This document shows positions 15,345 through 24,601 of a stretch of DNA of 64,000 bases, piece by piece. The notes under the pieces are model-generated. The model did no database searches, was not told the DNA's origin, and was given only the letters and a program-made list of their open reading frames with translations. Made by a program: the position numbers and the translations under genes. Position 1 is the stretch's first letter, and each line of letters opens with the position of its first letter. The stretch comes from Nocardioides luteus (GTDB lineage: Bacteria > Actinomycetota > Actinomycetes > Propionibacteriales > Nocardioidaceae): positions 5,572,501 to 5,636,500 of the forward strand of contig NZ_JADOVJ010000001.1 of NCBI RefSeq assembly GCF_015752315.1, in the 5' to 3' direction.

Positions 15345-16982
15345 TCAACGGCGCAGCCGTCGGGCGACCTGTTGCACCATCGCGGTCAGCTCCTTGACCT
15401 GGGCAGCCTGCGCCCCGAGGAGCAGCATGCCGAGATGCAGCGCCCCGACGATAGCGGCCCCGATCAAGGCCAGCACCATCGTCGGCTCGTCGTTGATCAG
15501 GCCCAGCCCGGTGCGCAGCAGCCACGCGGCGGCAGCGGCGACGACCGTCACCATGACCAGGCGGGCGAGGAACGCGAGCAGCCCGCGACCGTCCAGGTCG
15601 CCGAGGGTGCGCTTGAGCACGACGTACGAGACGACGGAGCCGACCAGGTAGGACAGCGAGTAGGCGCCGGCCAGGGCGGCGGCGGTGTGCTCGGCGGAGA
15701 ACGCCCGGGTCAGCAGCAGCGCGGCGACGATGTTGGTGGTGGCGACCGAGCACTGGATGAAGAAGACGGTGCGGTTCTGCTCGAGCGAGTAGAAGCCGCG
15801 CAGCAGCAGGTAGTGGATCGTGTAGAAGACGAGTCCGGCCGCGAAGACGGACAGCGTCGGGGCGTACGTCTTGAACGCGTCGGCGCCGGCGCCGTAGCCG
15901 AACAGGATGTGGGCGATGTCCTCCGAGAGCACCGGGAGCAGCGCGGCGATCGGGATCACGATCGCGAGCGCGTTGCGCAGCTGCCGGGACAACGTACGTC
16001 CCAGCTCGGGCAGCTCGCCGGCGGCGCCGTGGCGCGACAGGATCGGCAGGATCGCCGTCGCCAGCGAGACGGTGATGATCGAGTGGGGCACCTGGGTGAC
16101 CAGGAAGCTGTTGGAGTAGACGGTGTAGCCGGTGCCGTCGGCGGCCGAACCGGTCGAGGCGAGCCTCGTCACGATCGTGTAGGCGATCTGGTTGACGACC
16201 ACGAACAGCACGGTCCAGATGCCCAGCTTCGCGGTCTGGGAGAGCCCGGCGCCGCGGAAGTCGAAGCGGGGGCGGAAGCGTACGCCGGCCTTGCGCAGCA
16301 CCGGCAGGAGCAGCAGGAACTGGAGCGCGATGCCGAGCGTGGAACCGAGGCCCAGGAGCGTCTCCTCGGCGGAGGTGTAGCCGCCGGAGTTCGAGGGGCC
16401 GAAGACGACCAGGTAGATCACCAGGGTCGAGATCGCGATGATGTTGTTGGCGATCGGGGCCCACATCATCGGGCCGAAGCTGCCGCGGGCGTTGAGCACC
16501 TGCCCGACGAGCACGAACATCCCGTAGAAGAAGACCTGCGGGAGGCACCAGCGGGCGAAGTCGATGGTCGACTCGAGCTGTGCCTCGTGGTCGGCGGAGT
16601 ACCAGTCGGCGCCGAGGTAGAGGCGCATCAGCAGCGGAGCCCCGAGGACCAGGATGATGGTTACGGCGCCGAGGAAGAGCCCGGCGAGCGTGATGATCCG
16701 GTCGGTGTAGGCCGCGCCGCCGTCCTCGTCGTTCTTCTGCGCCTTCACCAGCTGCGGCACGAGCACCGCGTTGAAGACGCCGCCCGCCAACAGGATGTAG
16801 AGCATGTTGGGGACGGTGTTGGCGATGTTGAAGACGTCGGCGTGCAGCCCGGAACCCAGGGCCGCGACCAACAGAGCGGATCGGAGGAAGCCGCTGAGCC
16901 GGGAGAACATCGTCCCCGCGGCCATCACCGCGCTGTTGGCCAGGACCGAGCTTCCGCCGGACCTCTGCTCGGTGGCTGTCAC
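15345..16982 (-). CDS. murJ: Lipid II flippase MurJ (MviN)
   Basis: This 545-aa MOP-superfamily flippase moves lipid II across the cytoplasmic membrane for peptidoglycan synthesis. It has about 14 hydrophobic helices and family motifs such as GTMFSRLSGFLRS near the N-terminus and the Arg/Asp-containing VPNMLYILLAGGVFNAVLVP. Start GTG 16982 is preceded by GGAGGTGG six bases away. A longer ATG start at 17036 would add an unlikely Gly-rich leader. It lies between the DUF6049 gene and the pseudokinase gene in one leftward group. Confidence 0.93.
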   Translation of the reverse strand: MTATEQRSGGSSVLANSAVMAAGTMFSRLSGFLRSALLVAALGSGLHADVFNIANTVPNMLYILLAGGVFNAVLVPQLVKAQKNDEDGGAAYTDRIITLAGLFLGAVTIILVLGAPLLMRLYLGADWYSADHEAQLESTIDFARWCLPQVFFYGMFVLVGQVLNARGSFGPMMWAPIANNIIAISTLVIYLVVFGPSNSGGYTSAEETLLGLGSTLGIALQFLLLLPVLRKAGVRFRPRFDFRGAGLSQTAKLGIWTVLFVVVNQIAYTIVTRLASTGSAADGTGYTVYSNSFLVTQVPHSIITVSLATAILPILSRHGAAGELPELGRTLSRQLRNALAIVIPIAALLPVLSEDIAHILFGYGAGADAFKTYAPTLSVFAAGLVFYTIHYLLLRGFYSLEQNRTVFFIQCSVATTNIVAALLLTRAFSAEHTAAALAGAYSLSYLVGSVVSYVVLKRTLGDLDGRGLLAFLARLVMVTVVAAAAAWLLRTGLGLINDEPTMVLALIGAAIVGALHLGMLLLGAQAAQVKELTAMVQQVARRLRR

Positions 16983-17061
16983 GCCGCCACCTCCGTAGCG
17001 CAAGCGCCAGAATACGGACGCGGCGGCGTCTTGCATTCATGGTTCGCTCGCTGACGCTCGC

Positions 17062-19245
17062 TCACGCTGCTCCTGACGTACGGGCTTTCTTGGCCTTCAT
17101 GATCCGCCGGGTGAGTCGCACGGCGATCGCCGCGAAGAGTAGCGCGCAGCCGGTCCCGACGAACCACCAGATCACCCCGCTCACCTGCGAGGGACGGATC
17201 GGGACGGACGCATGGGCGCCCAGCGGGTTGCCCTTGGTGTCGGTGACGACGATGAGCGCGGTGTGGGTGCCGGTGTCGTGCATGCTCGCCGCGAGGTTGA
17301 AGCTCGCCTTCGAGTTGGCGTCGAGCTGGACGGGCTCGGAGGTCGCGACCCGCAGCGAGTCGTCGGTCATCGCGTCCAGCCGCACCGTGACCGGCTCGTC
17401 GAGCTCGTTGCTCAGGGTGACCTGGAACTCGCCGCCCTTCATGCTGGACAGGATCACCTTCGGCGGAACGCTCACGGTGATCGAGCTCAGCTCGGAGCTG
17501 ATCTGGTCGAGTGCGTTGGCGGCAGAGTCGGTGTCGCCCTTGCGGGCGGAGTAGGACGTCGTGGTCAGGGCCTCGCTGGTGACATCGGAGGCGACCTCGT
17601 CGTTGTGGGTCAGTACGCGCTGCAGCAGCGCGCCGGCGCCGACGAGCTCCTTGGCGGTGCTGATCCGGTCGGCGGAGATCTCAGCCTTCATCTCGCGGCG
17701 CGGGTAGCGCAGCTGGTCGACCGTCACGGACTTCGCCTTGTGCCCGGTCATCGCCTCGGCCAGCGTCGAGGACGAGATCCAGCGGGCGTTCTGCCACGGG
17801 GTGACGAACGAGGCCGCCGACTGCGGAGGATGCCAGCGGTCGGGGATGACCGCCACGAGCGGCTTGCCGGAGCCCCGGCGCAGGGCGGCCTCGGCGACGA
17901 TCCGCTGGCGCACCGAGATCGCGTCGATGGGGTCGTTGGGCCCCGGCCCGCCGGCGGCGGCCCCGGAGGAGGTCACGATCATCTGGTGGCCGTCGAGATC
18001 GGCGATGACCGGCGCGTTGCCGCGGAACATCCGGTCGCTGACCAGGTTGACCGCGCCCGGCTCGAGGAGGTTGACCGCGGCACGGTCGAGGTAGCCGGTC
18101 GGCGGAGCGACAGCCGAGGTCGCCTTGATGCCGAGCTCCGCGAGCACCTGGGCGGTCTGCTCGCGCGCGGTGGCGAGCAGGTCGGGGTCGCTGGTGGCGA
18201 GCGCGGACAGGTCGGGGTCGCCGTAGGGGAGCGCGAGCAGGTTGTGGCCGGCGAGCGCCTTCTCGAGGCGGCCCAGCCAGACGGTCGCGGCCTTCTGCGC
18301 GGCTTCGGCCTCCTCGTCGACCGCCGTCTCGGCCGCGGTGTCGGCGCTGCCGGTGCTGTCGGAGTCGCTCGGCAGCAGCGCGGAGGCGGACGGCGATGCG
18401 CTCTGGCTCCCGCTCTCCTCCGGGTCCTCGCCGCCCTCGTCGGTCGGGGACAGGTTGCGGGGCGGGTTGCCCTCGGCGAGGTGGCGTACGGCATCGATCA
18501 GCGCGGGGTCGATGGCCCAGGTCAGGCTGGGGATCTCCGTGCCGGTCTCGAGCAGCCGGAAGAGGCGTCCGCCGGCGCTCAGGTCGCGGATCCACCCGGG
18601 GAGGTAGTTCACGCTGCCGTCGGCGTCGTAGACCACGCTGCGGCGCAGCGGCATGACCAGCGAGACCTTCTCGGCCTTGGCCCGCTTGTTGGGCTCCTTG
18701 ACCAGCGGCAGGAAGGTCCGCGCCCGGCCGTCGGCGGTGGTGGGGGTGGTCGCGCCCAGCGCGTGGACCCCGAACCAGTAGACGCCCGGCTCGGTGACGT
18801 GCAGGAGCTTGCGCGGCACCGTGAGCGACCACGAGTAGGACTCGCCGGGTGCGAGGTCGGGGATGGTCGCGTACGCCCCTTCGGTCACGATCCGCTCGCC
18901 GACCAGCGCGTCCGCGGGCAGCTTGGCCGCCTCGGCCAGCTCTTCGGAGGTGGTCATCGGCGTGTCGCCGATGAAGGGGTAGACCTTGACCCCGTTCCAC
19001 TCCTCCTCGGTGGTGTTCTCGACCTTGCCGCGCACCGTGATCCGGCCCTTGGTGCGGCCGTCGAGGCTGACCGTGTCGAGCTGGTCGATGCTCACCGCCA
19101 GGGGGTCGGTCTCGACAGCCTCCTCGTCGGCCTGCGCGGGCGCCGGAAGCATCAGCAGCAGGGGTGCCAGCAGCGCCAGGACGAGTGCGGCGGTGGCTCG
19201 TCCACGTGGCCGTGGCGGCCTCGCCTGATGCTGGCGGACTGGCAT
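17062..19245 (-). CDS. DUF6049 family secreted, membrane-anchored protein
   Basis: This 727-aa protein is conserved in Actinobacteria upstream of murJ (Rv3909 is the mycobacterial positional equivalent). A signal peptide spans about residues 15-39. A large extracytoplasmic region follows, with Ig-like beta segments and an acidic Ser/Asp-rich insertion near 265-310. One C-terminal membrane helix (about 690-712) precedes a basic cytoplasmic tail. No enzyme motif is visible. Its position next to murJ implies a cell-envelope role, which is inference. Start ATG 19245 has no strong ribosome site. Confidence 0.82.
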   Translation of the reverse strand: MPVRQHQARPPRPRGRATAALVLALLAPLLLMLPAPAQADEEAVETDPLAVSIDQLDTVSLDGRTKGRITVRGKVENTTEEEWNGVKVYPFIGDTPMTTSEELAEAAKLPADALVGERIVTEGAYATIPDLAPGESYSWSLTVPRKLLHVTEPGVYWFGVHALGATTPTTADGRARTFLPLVKEPNKRAKAEKVSLVMPLRRSVVYDADGSVNYLPGWIRDLSAGGRLFRLLETGTEIPSLTWAIDPALIDAVRHLAEGNPPRNLSPTDEGGEDPEESGSQSASPSASALLPSDSDSTGSADTAAETAVDEEAEAAQKAATVWLGRLEKALAGHNLLALPYGDPDLSALATSDPDLLATAREQTAQVLAELGIKATSAVAPPTGYLDRAAVNLLEPGAVNLVSDRMFRGNAPVIADLDGHQMIVTSSGAAAGGPGPNDPIDAISVRQRIVAEAALRRGSGKPLVAVIPDRWHPPQSAASFVTPWQNARWISSSTLAEAMTGHKAKSVTVDQLRYPRREMKAEISADRISTAKELVGAGALLQRVLTHNDEVASDVTSEALTTTSYSARKGDTDSAANALDQISSELSSITVSVPPKVILSSMKGGEFQVTLSNELDEPVTVRLDAMTDDSLRVATSEPVQLDANSKASFNLAASMHDTGTHTALIVVTDTKGNPLGAHASVPIRPSQVSGVIWWFVGTGCALLFAAIAVRLTRRIMKAKKARTSGAA

Positions 19246-19295
19246 GACTTCGAGAATATCTTTCCGGGGGTGCGGTCCTCGTAGACTGCGGCGTT

Positions 19296-20747
19296 GTGTC
19301 CGACAGCCAGCTTCCCCCGATCAGCGTCGCCGATGTTCAGCGATCGGTGACTGCTGAACTGGACCGTATCGCACCGGTGATCGACTCCCTCGGAGAGGCC
19401 TTCGCTGCAGGCGGTCACGAGCTGGCCCTGGTCGGCGGACCCGTCCGCGACGCGATGCTCGGCCGTCCCCACAACGACCTCGACTTCACCACCTCGGCGC
19501 GTCCCGAGGAGACCGAGAAGATCCTGCGTACGTGGGGTGATGCGCTGTGGGACATGGGCCGCGACTTCGGCACCATCGGCACCCGCAAGGGCCCGTGGCA
19601 GGTCGAGGTCACCACCTACCGCTCCGAGGCCTACTCGGCCGACTCCCGCAAGCCAGCCGTCGCCTATGGCACCTCGCTGGCCGACGATCTCGTACGCCGC
19701 GACTTCACCGTCAACGCGATGGCGGTGCGGCTCCCGGGCCGTGAGGTCGTCGACCTCTACGGCGGTGTCGTGGACCTGGCCACCCGGATGCTGCGGACCC
19801 CCGGGACCCCTGAGGACTCCTTCTCCGACGACCCGCTGCGGATGATGCGGGCGGCGCGGTTCGCCGCTCAGCTGGGTTTCACGGTCGCGCCCGAGGTCGT
19901 CGCCGCGATGACGGACATGGCGTCGAGAATCTCGATCATCTCCGCCGAGCGGGTCCGCGACGAGCTGGTGAAGCTGATCTGCGCCCCCTTCCCGCGCCTC
20001 GGCCTCTCGCTGCTGGTCGAGACCGGGCTGGCCGAGCTGGTGCTGCCCGAGCTGACCGCGCTGCGGATGGAGCGCGACGAGCACAACCGGCACAAGGACG
20101 TCTACGAGCACACCCTCACCGTGCTCGAGCAGTCGATCGACCAGGAGGCGCGCCTCGGCGGCGGGCCCGACTTCGTCTCGCGGTTCGCTGCCCTGATGCA
20201 CGACGTCGGCAAGCCGCGCACGCGTAAGTTCCACGACGATGGGACCGTCTCGTTCCACCACCACGACGTCGTCGGCGCCAAGATGACCCGCAAGCGGATG
20301 AAGGCGCTGCGCTTCTCCAACGACGAGATCGAGGCGGTCTCGAAGCTGGTCGAGCTGCACCTGCGCTTCCACGGCTACGGCGACGGCGACTGGACCGACT
20401 CGGCGGTGCGCCGCTACGTCCGCGACGCCGGCGACCAGCTCGACCGGCTCCACGTGCTCACCCGCGCGGACTGCACCACCCGCAACCGCCGCAAGGCCGA
20501 CCGCCTCGCCCGCACCTACGACGCCCTCGAGGCCCGCATCGAGCGGATCTCCGAGGAGGAGGAGCTCGCCGCCCTCCGCCCCGCGCTCGACGGCAACCAG
20601 ATCATGTCGCTGCTCGGGATCGCGCCGGGTCGCGAGGTCGGGGCTGCGTACAAGTTCCTCATGGACCTGCGCCTCGACGAGGGCATCCTCTCCGAGGACG
20701 AGGCCGCCAAGCGGCTCCTCGACTGGTGGGCCGAGCGTTCCGCATAG
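19296..20747 (+). CDS. pcnA: CCA tRNA nucleotidyltransferase
   Basis: This 483-aa class II nucleotidyltransferase adds or repairs the 3' CCA of tRNAs. The polymerase-beta head contains LVGGPVRDAMLGRPHNDLDF near residues 47-66 with catalytic Asp residues in DLDF. An HD domain follows (ALMHDVGKPRTRK, about 300-312), seen in several bacterial members. The GTG start at 19296 lies 50 bp from the divergent DUF6049 gene. The stop codon overlaps a small hairpin. Confidence 0.95.
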   Translation: MSDSQLPPISVADVQRSVTAELDRIAPVIDSLGEAFAAGGHELALVGGPVRDAMLGRPHNDLDFTTSARPEETEKILRTWGDALWDMGRDFGTIGTRKGPWQVEVTTYRSEAYSADSRKPAVAYGTSLADDLVRRDFTVNAMAVRLPGREVVDLYGGVVDLATRMLRTPGTPEDSFSDDPLRMMRAARFAAQLGFTVAPEVVAAMTDMASRISIISAERVRDELVKLICAPFPRLGLSLLVETGLAELVLPELTALRMERDEHNRHKDVYEHTLTVLEQSIDQEARLGGGPDFVSRFAALMHDVGKPRTRKFHDDGTVSFHHHDVVGAKMTRKRMKALRFSNDEIEAVSKLVELHLRFHGYGDGDWTDSAVRRYVRDAGDQLDRLHVLTRADCTTRNRRKADRLARTYDALEARIERISEEEELAALRPALDGNQIMSLLGIAPGREVGAAYKFLMDLRLDEGILSEDEAAKRLLDWWAERSA

Positions 20748-20762
20748 CCCGTTCGGGCTATG
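20743..20762. terminator. Compact hairpin over the CCA-transferase stop codon
   Basis: Nine-base arms at 20743-20751 and 20754-20762 flank a two-base centre. It lies on the stop codon and has no T-tract, so it may be a weak terminator. Confidence 0.4.
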
Positions 20763-20862
20763 TCGCTCGGCAGCGTTCGGTCCAACGTGAACCGCCCGCC
20801 GGCTCTGTTGACATCTGGGCACCTACTGTCCATCGAGCCATACTGACGGTACGGTTCCGGCT

Positions 20863-21318
20863 ATGACGACGATCACAGATCTCGAGGCGACGACCACCAT
20901 CAACACGACGCCGGCCCAGGTGTGGGCGGCGATCACCGACCTGCCGCGGATGGCTTCGTGGAGTCCGCAGGTGGTGAAGACGATCGTGTTCGGGCAGGTC
21001 AAGGAGGGGACCCGCTTCCTCAACATCAACCACCAGGGCTGGAAGCACTGGCCAACGAACGCCAAGGTCGTACGTTTCACACCGCACTCCGACTTCGCGT
21101 TCCGGATCACCGAGAACACGACGGTGTGGTCCTACCAGCTCGAGGAGACGCCGGAGGGGACCCTGGTCACCCACCGCCGTGAGACGCCGACCGGCATCTC
21201 CGCTCTCTCCCGCTCGCTGACGAACATCGCGTTCGGTGGTCAGGAGCCCTTCACCGAGGAGCTGCGTACGGGCATGGCGACGACGCTCGCCAAGCTCAAG
21301 GCCGACCTCGAGCGCTGA
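20863..21318 (+). CDS. SRPBCC (START-like) family protein
   Basis: This 151-aa protein has the polyketide-cyclase/START helix-grip fold pattern. It begins with TTINTTPAQVWAAITDLPRMASWSP, continues with beta strands, and ends in a long C-terminal helix. Such proteins hold a hydrophobic ligand in a cavity. Neither ligand nor reaction can be assigned. It is convergent with the DUF2637 gene, with only 10 bp between stops. Confidence 0.8.
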   Translation: MTTITDLEATTTINTTPAQVWAAITDLPRMASWSPQVVKTIVFGQVKEGTRFLNINHQGWKHWPTNAKVVRFTPHSDFAFRITENTTVWSYQLEETPEGTLVTHRRETPTGISALSRSLTNIAFGGQEPFTEELRTGMATTLAKLKADLER

Positions 21319-21328
21319 CGCCTCGGCC

Positions 21329-22615
21329 TCAGGCCTTCGCCCTGGTCCAGCGGTAGACGCTGCTGGTCGAGACGCCGAGCTGCGCGGCCACGTCGGGGAT
21401 GCGGGCACCGGCGTCGACGAGGAGCCGGGAGGCCTCGGCCTTGTCGTCGGGGAGATTCGCCATCAGCTCGGCGATCTCGTCGGGGAAGATGTCGGGATAG
21501 TCGATGGCCGGTTCGGGGTCGGGGATGTTCTCAGGGAACGGGATCCGGTCCAGGAGGGCGCCGTCGGCGTCGGCGGGCTTGATGGCCGTGCGGCCGTTGC
21601 TGAACTGCGGTGCCATCCCGGCTCCGGACGCCGCCTCGGCGGCGGTGCGTGCGGCGTCGGGCACCCGGCTCGAGACCCGCTGGCGGGCATCGGGGGTGGC
21701 GAGGGCCGAGGCCATCTCGCGAGTCCGGGGCTCCCGCGACGGGGTCACCTCGCGGGGCACGTCGGAGACGGCGTCGGCGGTCCGGTCGAACGGGATGTCG
21801 GCCGGCGCCTCGATGGCACGGTCGGCGCCGGGAGCGGGCGTGACGTGCGGGATCTGCTCCACCACGGGCACGCTGAGCGCCTCGTGCACGTCGGGCAGGG
21901 TGATCGGCAGCCGGTCGGCCTGGCGGGTGCCCTCGGCGACCGCGGCGAACGCGTCGACCCACTGAGTGATCTGCTCGCGCATCGCGCCCGGCGCGACGGA
22001 CCGCAGCGCCACCGCCTCGGCGCGCCAGTAGCGCTTCTGCGCGCGTTCGAGCTTCCGCCGCGAGGAGGCCGTACGCTTCCGCAGCGCCGTGTCTCGAGCC
22101 CGGCGCCACTCGACCCGGGTGGCCAGGAGGGCGTGCATCCGGGCGCCCATCCGCAGGTCGGACCAGGAGCGCTCCATCGCGAGGTGGCGGTCGCCGACGA
22201 GCGCCAGGTGCCACATCAGCGCCGCCAGCAGCGGCACGATGAACCGGAACGCCGCGGCCGTGGCGGCGTGGCCGAGGTGGATCTCGTGCCAGCCGGCGAA
22301 GAACCCGGACGCGGCCGACAGCAGCCAGGTCAGGGTCAGCAGCGTCTGCGCCGGCCGGTCCTGCTGCGCCGCCTCCCGCGCCATCAGCGCGACGGTGACC
22401 AGGGAGAGCTCGAAGACCCCCGCGAAGGCGTAGGCGTTGATCGTGCCCATGGCGAGCACGTCCCGCCCGAAGCCGACCATGGCGACGTACGCAGCCGCCG
22501 TCGAGATCAGCGCGACCGAGACGGCGCCGAAGAGGATCAGGCCACGGCCGTTCGTTGCCGTGCCGTTGCCCGTCGGGGTCGGCCGGTCCGAGGTCGTGTC
22601 GTTGTCGGGACGCAT
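21329..22615 (-). CDS. DUF2637 membrane protein with C-terminal HTH (SpdB-like)
   Basis: This 428-aa protein has about four N-terminal membrane helices (about 25-165) matching the DUF2637 family. That family is best known from actinobacterial conjugative plasmids and integrative elements (Spd transfer-spread proteins). A charged helical region (about 170-215) and a Pro/Ala-rich linker follow. The C-terminal helix-turn-helix (about 385-428) contains DVAAQLGVSTSSVYRW. No integrase, tra gene or attachment site is visible nearby, so it may be a resident or relic gene. Confidence 0.75.
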   Translation of the reverse strand: MRPDNDTTSDRPTPTGNGTATNGRGLILFGAVSVALISTAAAYVAMVGFGRDVLAMGTINAYAFAGVFELSLVTVALMAREAAQQDRPAQTLLTLTWLLSAASGFFAGWHEIHLGHAATAAAFRFIVPLLAALMWHLALVGDRHLAMERSWSDLRMGARMHALLATRVEWRRARDTALRKRTASSRRKLERAQKRYWRAEAVALRSVAPGAMREQITQWVDAFAAVAEGTRQADRLPITLPDVHEALSVPVVEQIPHVTPAPGADRAIEAPADIPFDRTADAVSDVPREVTPSREPRTREMASALATPDARQRVSSRVPDAARTAAEAASGAGMAPQFSNGRTAIKPADADGALLDRIPFPENIPDPEPAIDYPDIFPDEIAELMANLPDDKAEASRLLVDAGARIPDVAAQLGVSTSSVYRWTRAKA

Positions 22616-22766
22616 CGTGGAGTCTCCGGTACCTGAGGCGGTCGATCGTTCGGGCCCCGGAGTCTAGGGGATGGAACACACGTTCGATAGTCACGTGGCT
22701 GGAGTGTTGCCGAACCGGTCCGAAATTCGGCCGCCGGGACCCGACACGCGGGGCTACAGTCCGCTC

Positions 22767-23897
22767 ATGTCGAAGACGGCGGTGCGCCGCGTACTTTTCA
22801 GAACGTTCTGGGCGGTGATCGGGCTGGTCGTCGCGGTCAGCCTCTTCAAGCTGGCCTTCACCGGCTCGACGCAGGACGCCGACGGGGCGCCCTTGACGCC
22901 GACCGGGCAGATCCCGCCGGAGGAGGTCGTCGCCGAGAAGGGCACGATCTCCAACTCGCTCACGATCGACGGCACCATCGTGATCGACAAGCCGGTCTCG
23001 GCGACGAGCTCGGTCACCGGCGTGCTGGCGCACAAGTTCGCCGACACGGGCACCAGGGTGAAGAAGGGCGACAAGCTCTTCCAGGTGCGCGCCGAGGAGG
23101 AGGCGGCCGTGGAAGAGCCCGCCGAGGAGGAGCCCGTCGAGGAGGAGCCCGGGAAGGTCGACGACGCCACCGGCGACGGTGATCGCGACGACGCCCCGGT
23201 CGAGCAGCCGGCGCCGAAGCCGGTCTACCACTGGTACACGGTCGTCGCGCCCGCCACCGGTATCGTGGGCAACTACGCCGTCGACATGATGGCCGACGTC
23301 GCCGAGGACGGCGTGGTCGTCTCGATCCGTCCCACCACCTTCCACGCGGTCGGCGCGATCTCGCCGCTGGACCGCTACCGGCTCGCCGGCAACCCCGACC
23401 GCGCGACCGTGACCATCGAGGGCGGCCCCAAGCCGTTCACCTGCACCGACCTGGTCGTCGGCGACGCGGCGACCGAGACGATCGCCGGCGACGCACCCGA
23501 GGACGAGATGATGGAGGGGGCGCCCGGCGGCGAGGGCGAGGGCGAGTCCGGCGCGGGCGCCCGGATCAGCTGTCTGGTGCCGGAGAAGGTCACCGTCTTC
23601 GACGGCCTGGCGATGAGCATGACCATCGACGCGGGCACGAGCGACGGCGACGTCGTCACCATCCCGGTCACCGCGGTCACGGGTCTGGTCCGCGACGGCA
23701 GCGTCTGGGTCGTCGGCGAGGACGGCACCCCCACCGAGCAGCCGGTCAAGCTCGGCCTCACCGATGGCAAGCTCGTCGAGGTCACCAGCGGCCTGAAGGC
23801 AGGCGACTCGGTGCTGCGCTACGTCCCGGGCTCGAAGGAGAAGGGCGGCGGCACGGACGACGGGATGTCCGAGGAAATGCCTGCGGGGGAGATGTGA
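22767..23897 (+). CDS. Efflux adaptor (HlyD/MacA-like, biotinyl-lipoyl hairpin) protein
   Basis: This 376-aa membrane-anchored adaptor probably links the ABC transporter encoded next to it with extracytoplasmic substrate. One N-terminal membrane segment (about 13-33) is followed by lipoyl-like halves split by an acidic Glu/Pro-rich insertion (about 105-150). C-terminal beta-barrel segments follow. A peptidoglycan-binding-like insertion is common in actinobacterial versions. I prefer ATG 22767 (MSKTAVRRVLF) over an in-frame ATG at 22671, which would add a non-membrane leader. Its stop overlaps the ATPase start by four bases. Confidence 0.75.
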   Translation: MSKTAVRRVLFRTFWAVIGLVVAVSLFKLAFTGSTQDADGAPLTPTGQIPPEEVVAEKGTISNSLTIDGTIVIDKPVSATSSVTGVLAHKFADTGTRVKKGDKLFQVRAEEEAAVEEPAEEEPVEEEPGKVDDATGDGDRDDAPVEQPAPKPVYHWYTVVAPATGIVGNYAVDMMADVAEDGVVVSIRPTTFHAVGAISPLDRYRLAGNPDRATVTIEGGPKPFTCTDLVVGDAATETIAGDAPEDEMMEGAPGGEGEGESGAGARISCLVPEKVTVFDGLAMSMTIDAGTSDGDVVTIPVTAVTGLVRDGSVWVVGEDGTPTEQPVKLGLTDGKLVEVTSGLKAGDSVLRYVPGSKEKGGGTDDGMSEEMPAGEM

Positions 23898-24601
23898 GCG
23901 CGGAGGAGCTCCTGAGGCTCACCGGCGTGGCCCGCACGGTCGAGCTCCCCGACGGCGAGGACCTGCGCATCCTGACCGGCGTCGACCTGCACGTACGCCG
24001 CGGGGACCATGTCGGCATCGTCGGCCGCTCCGGCACCGGCAAGTCGACGCTGCTGAACCTTCTCGGCCTGCTGGACCGGCCCACCGGCGGCACCCTGGAA
24101 TGGGCCGGTCGCAACGTCACCGACATCAGCAGCCGCCAGGCCGCCCGGATCCGAGGCCGGGACGTCGGGTTCGTCTTCCAGCAGTTCAACCTGCTGCCGG
24201 GGCGTACGGCGCTGGAGAACGTGATGGCGCCGCTGCTCTACGCCTCGGGCAGAGAGTTCTGGCAGCGGCGCCGGATCGCCGCGACGATGCTCGACAAGGT
24301 CGGGCTCGGTGACCGGCTCGACGCGATGCCGCAGTTCCTCTCCGGTGGTGAGCAGCAGCGCATCGCCATCGCCCGCGCCCTGGTCCGCACTCCGTCGGTC
24401 GTGCTGGCCGACGAGCCGACCGGGGCGCTCGACGTCGAGACCGGTGCGATGGTGATGAGGCTGCTCGACCAGGCGACCTACGACTCCGGCGCGGCACTGA
24501 TCACGATCACCCACGACCAGAACGTCGCGGCGCTGGCCCGGCGGCGGTTCCGGCTCGCCGAGGGACGGCTGCACCCGCTGACCGAGGAGGCGGTCGCGTG
24601 A
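23894..24601 (+). CDS. ABC transporter ATPase (MacB/LolD type)
   Basis: This 235-aa nucleotide-binding subunit has Walker [10 protein letters not shown] near residues 44-52, the Q-loop [11 protein letters not shown], the signature LSGGEQQR near 152-159, and Walker B VLADEPTG near 172-179. It powers the adjacent FtsX-type permease in a mechanotransmission-type export system. It overlaps both neighbours by four bases, a tightly coupled three-gene operon. Confidence 0.93.
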   Translation: MSAEELLRLTGVARTVELPDGEDLRILTGVDLHVRRGDHVGIVGRSGTGKSTLLNLLGLLDRPTGGTLEWAGRNVTDISSRQAARIRGRDVGFVFQQFNLLPGRTALENVMAPLLYASGREFWQRRRIAATMLDKVGLGDRLDAMPQFLSGGEQQRIAIARALVRTPSVVLADEPTGALDVETGAMVMRLLDQATYDSGAALITITHDQNVAALARRRFRLAEGRLHPLTEEAVA

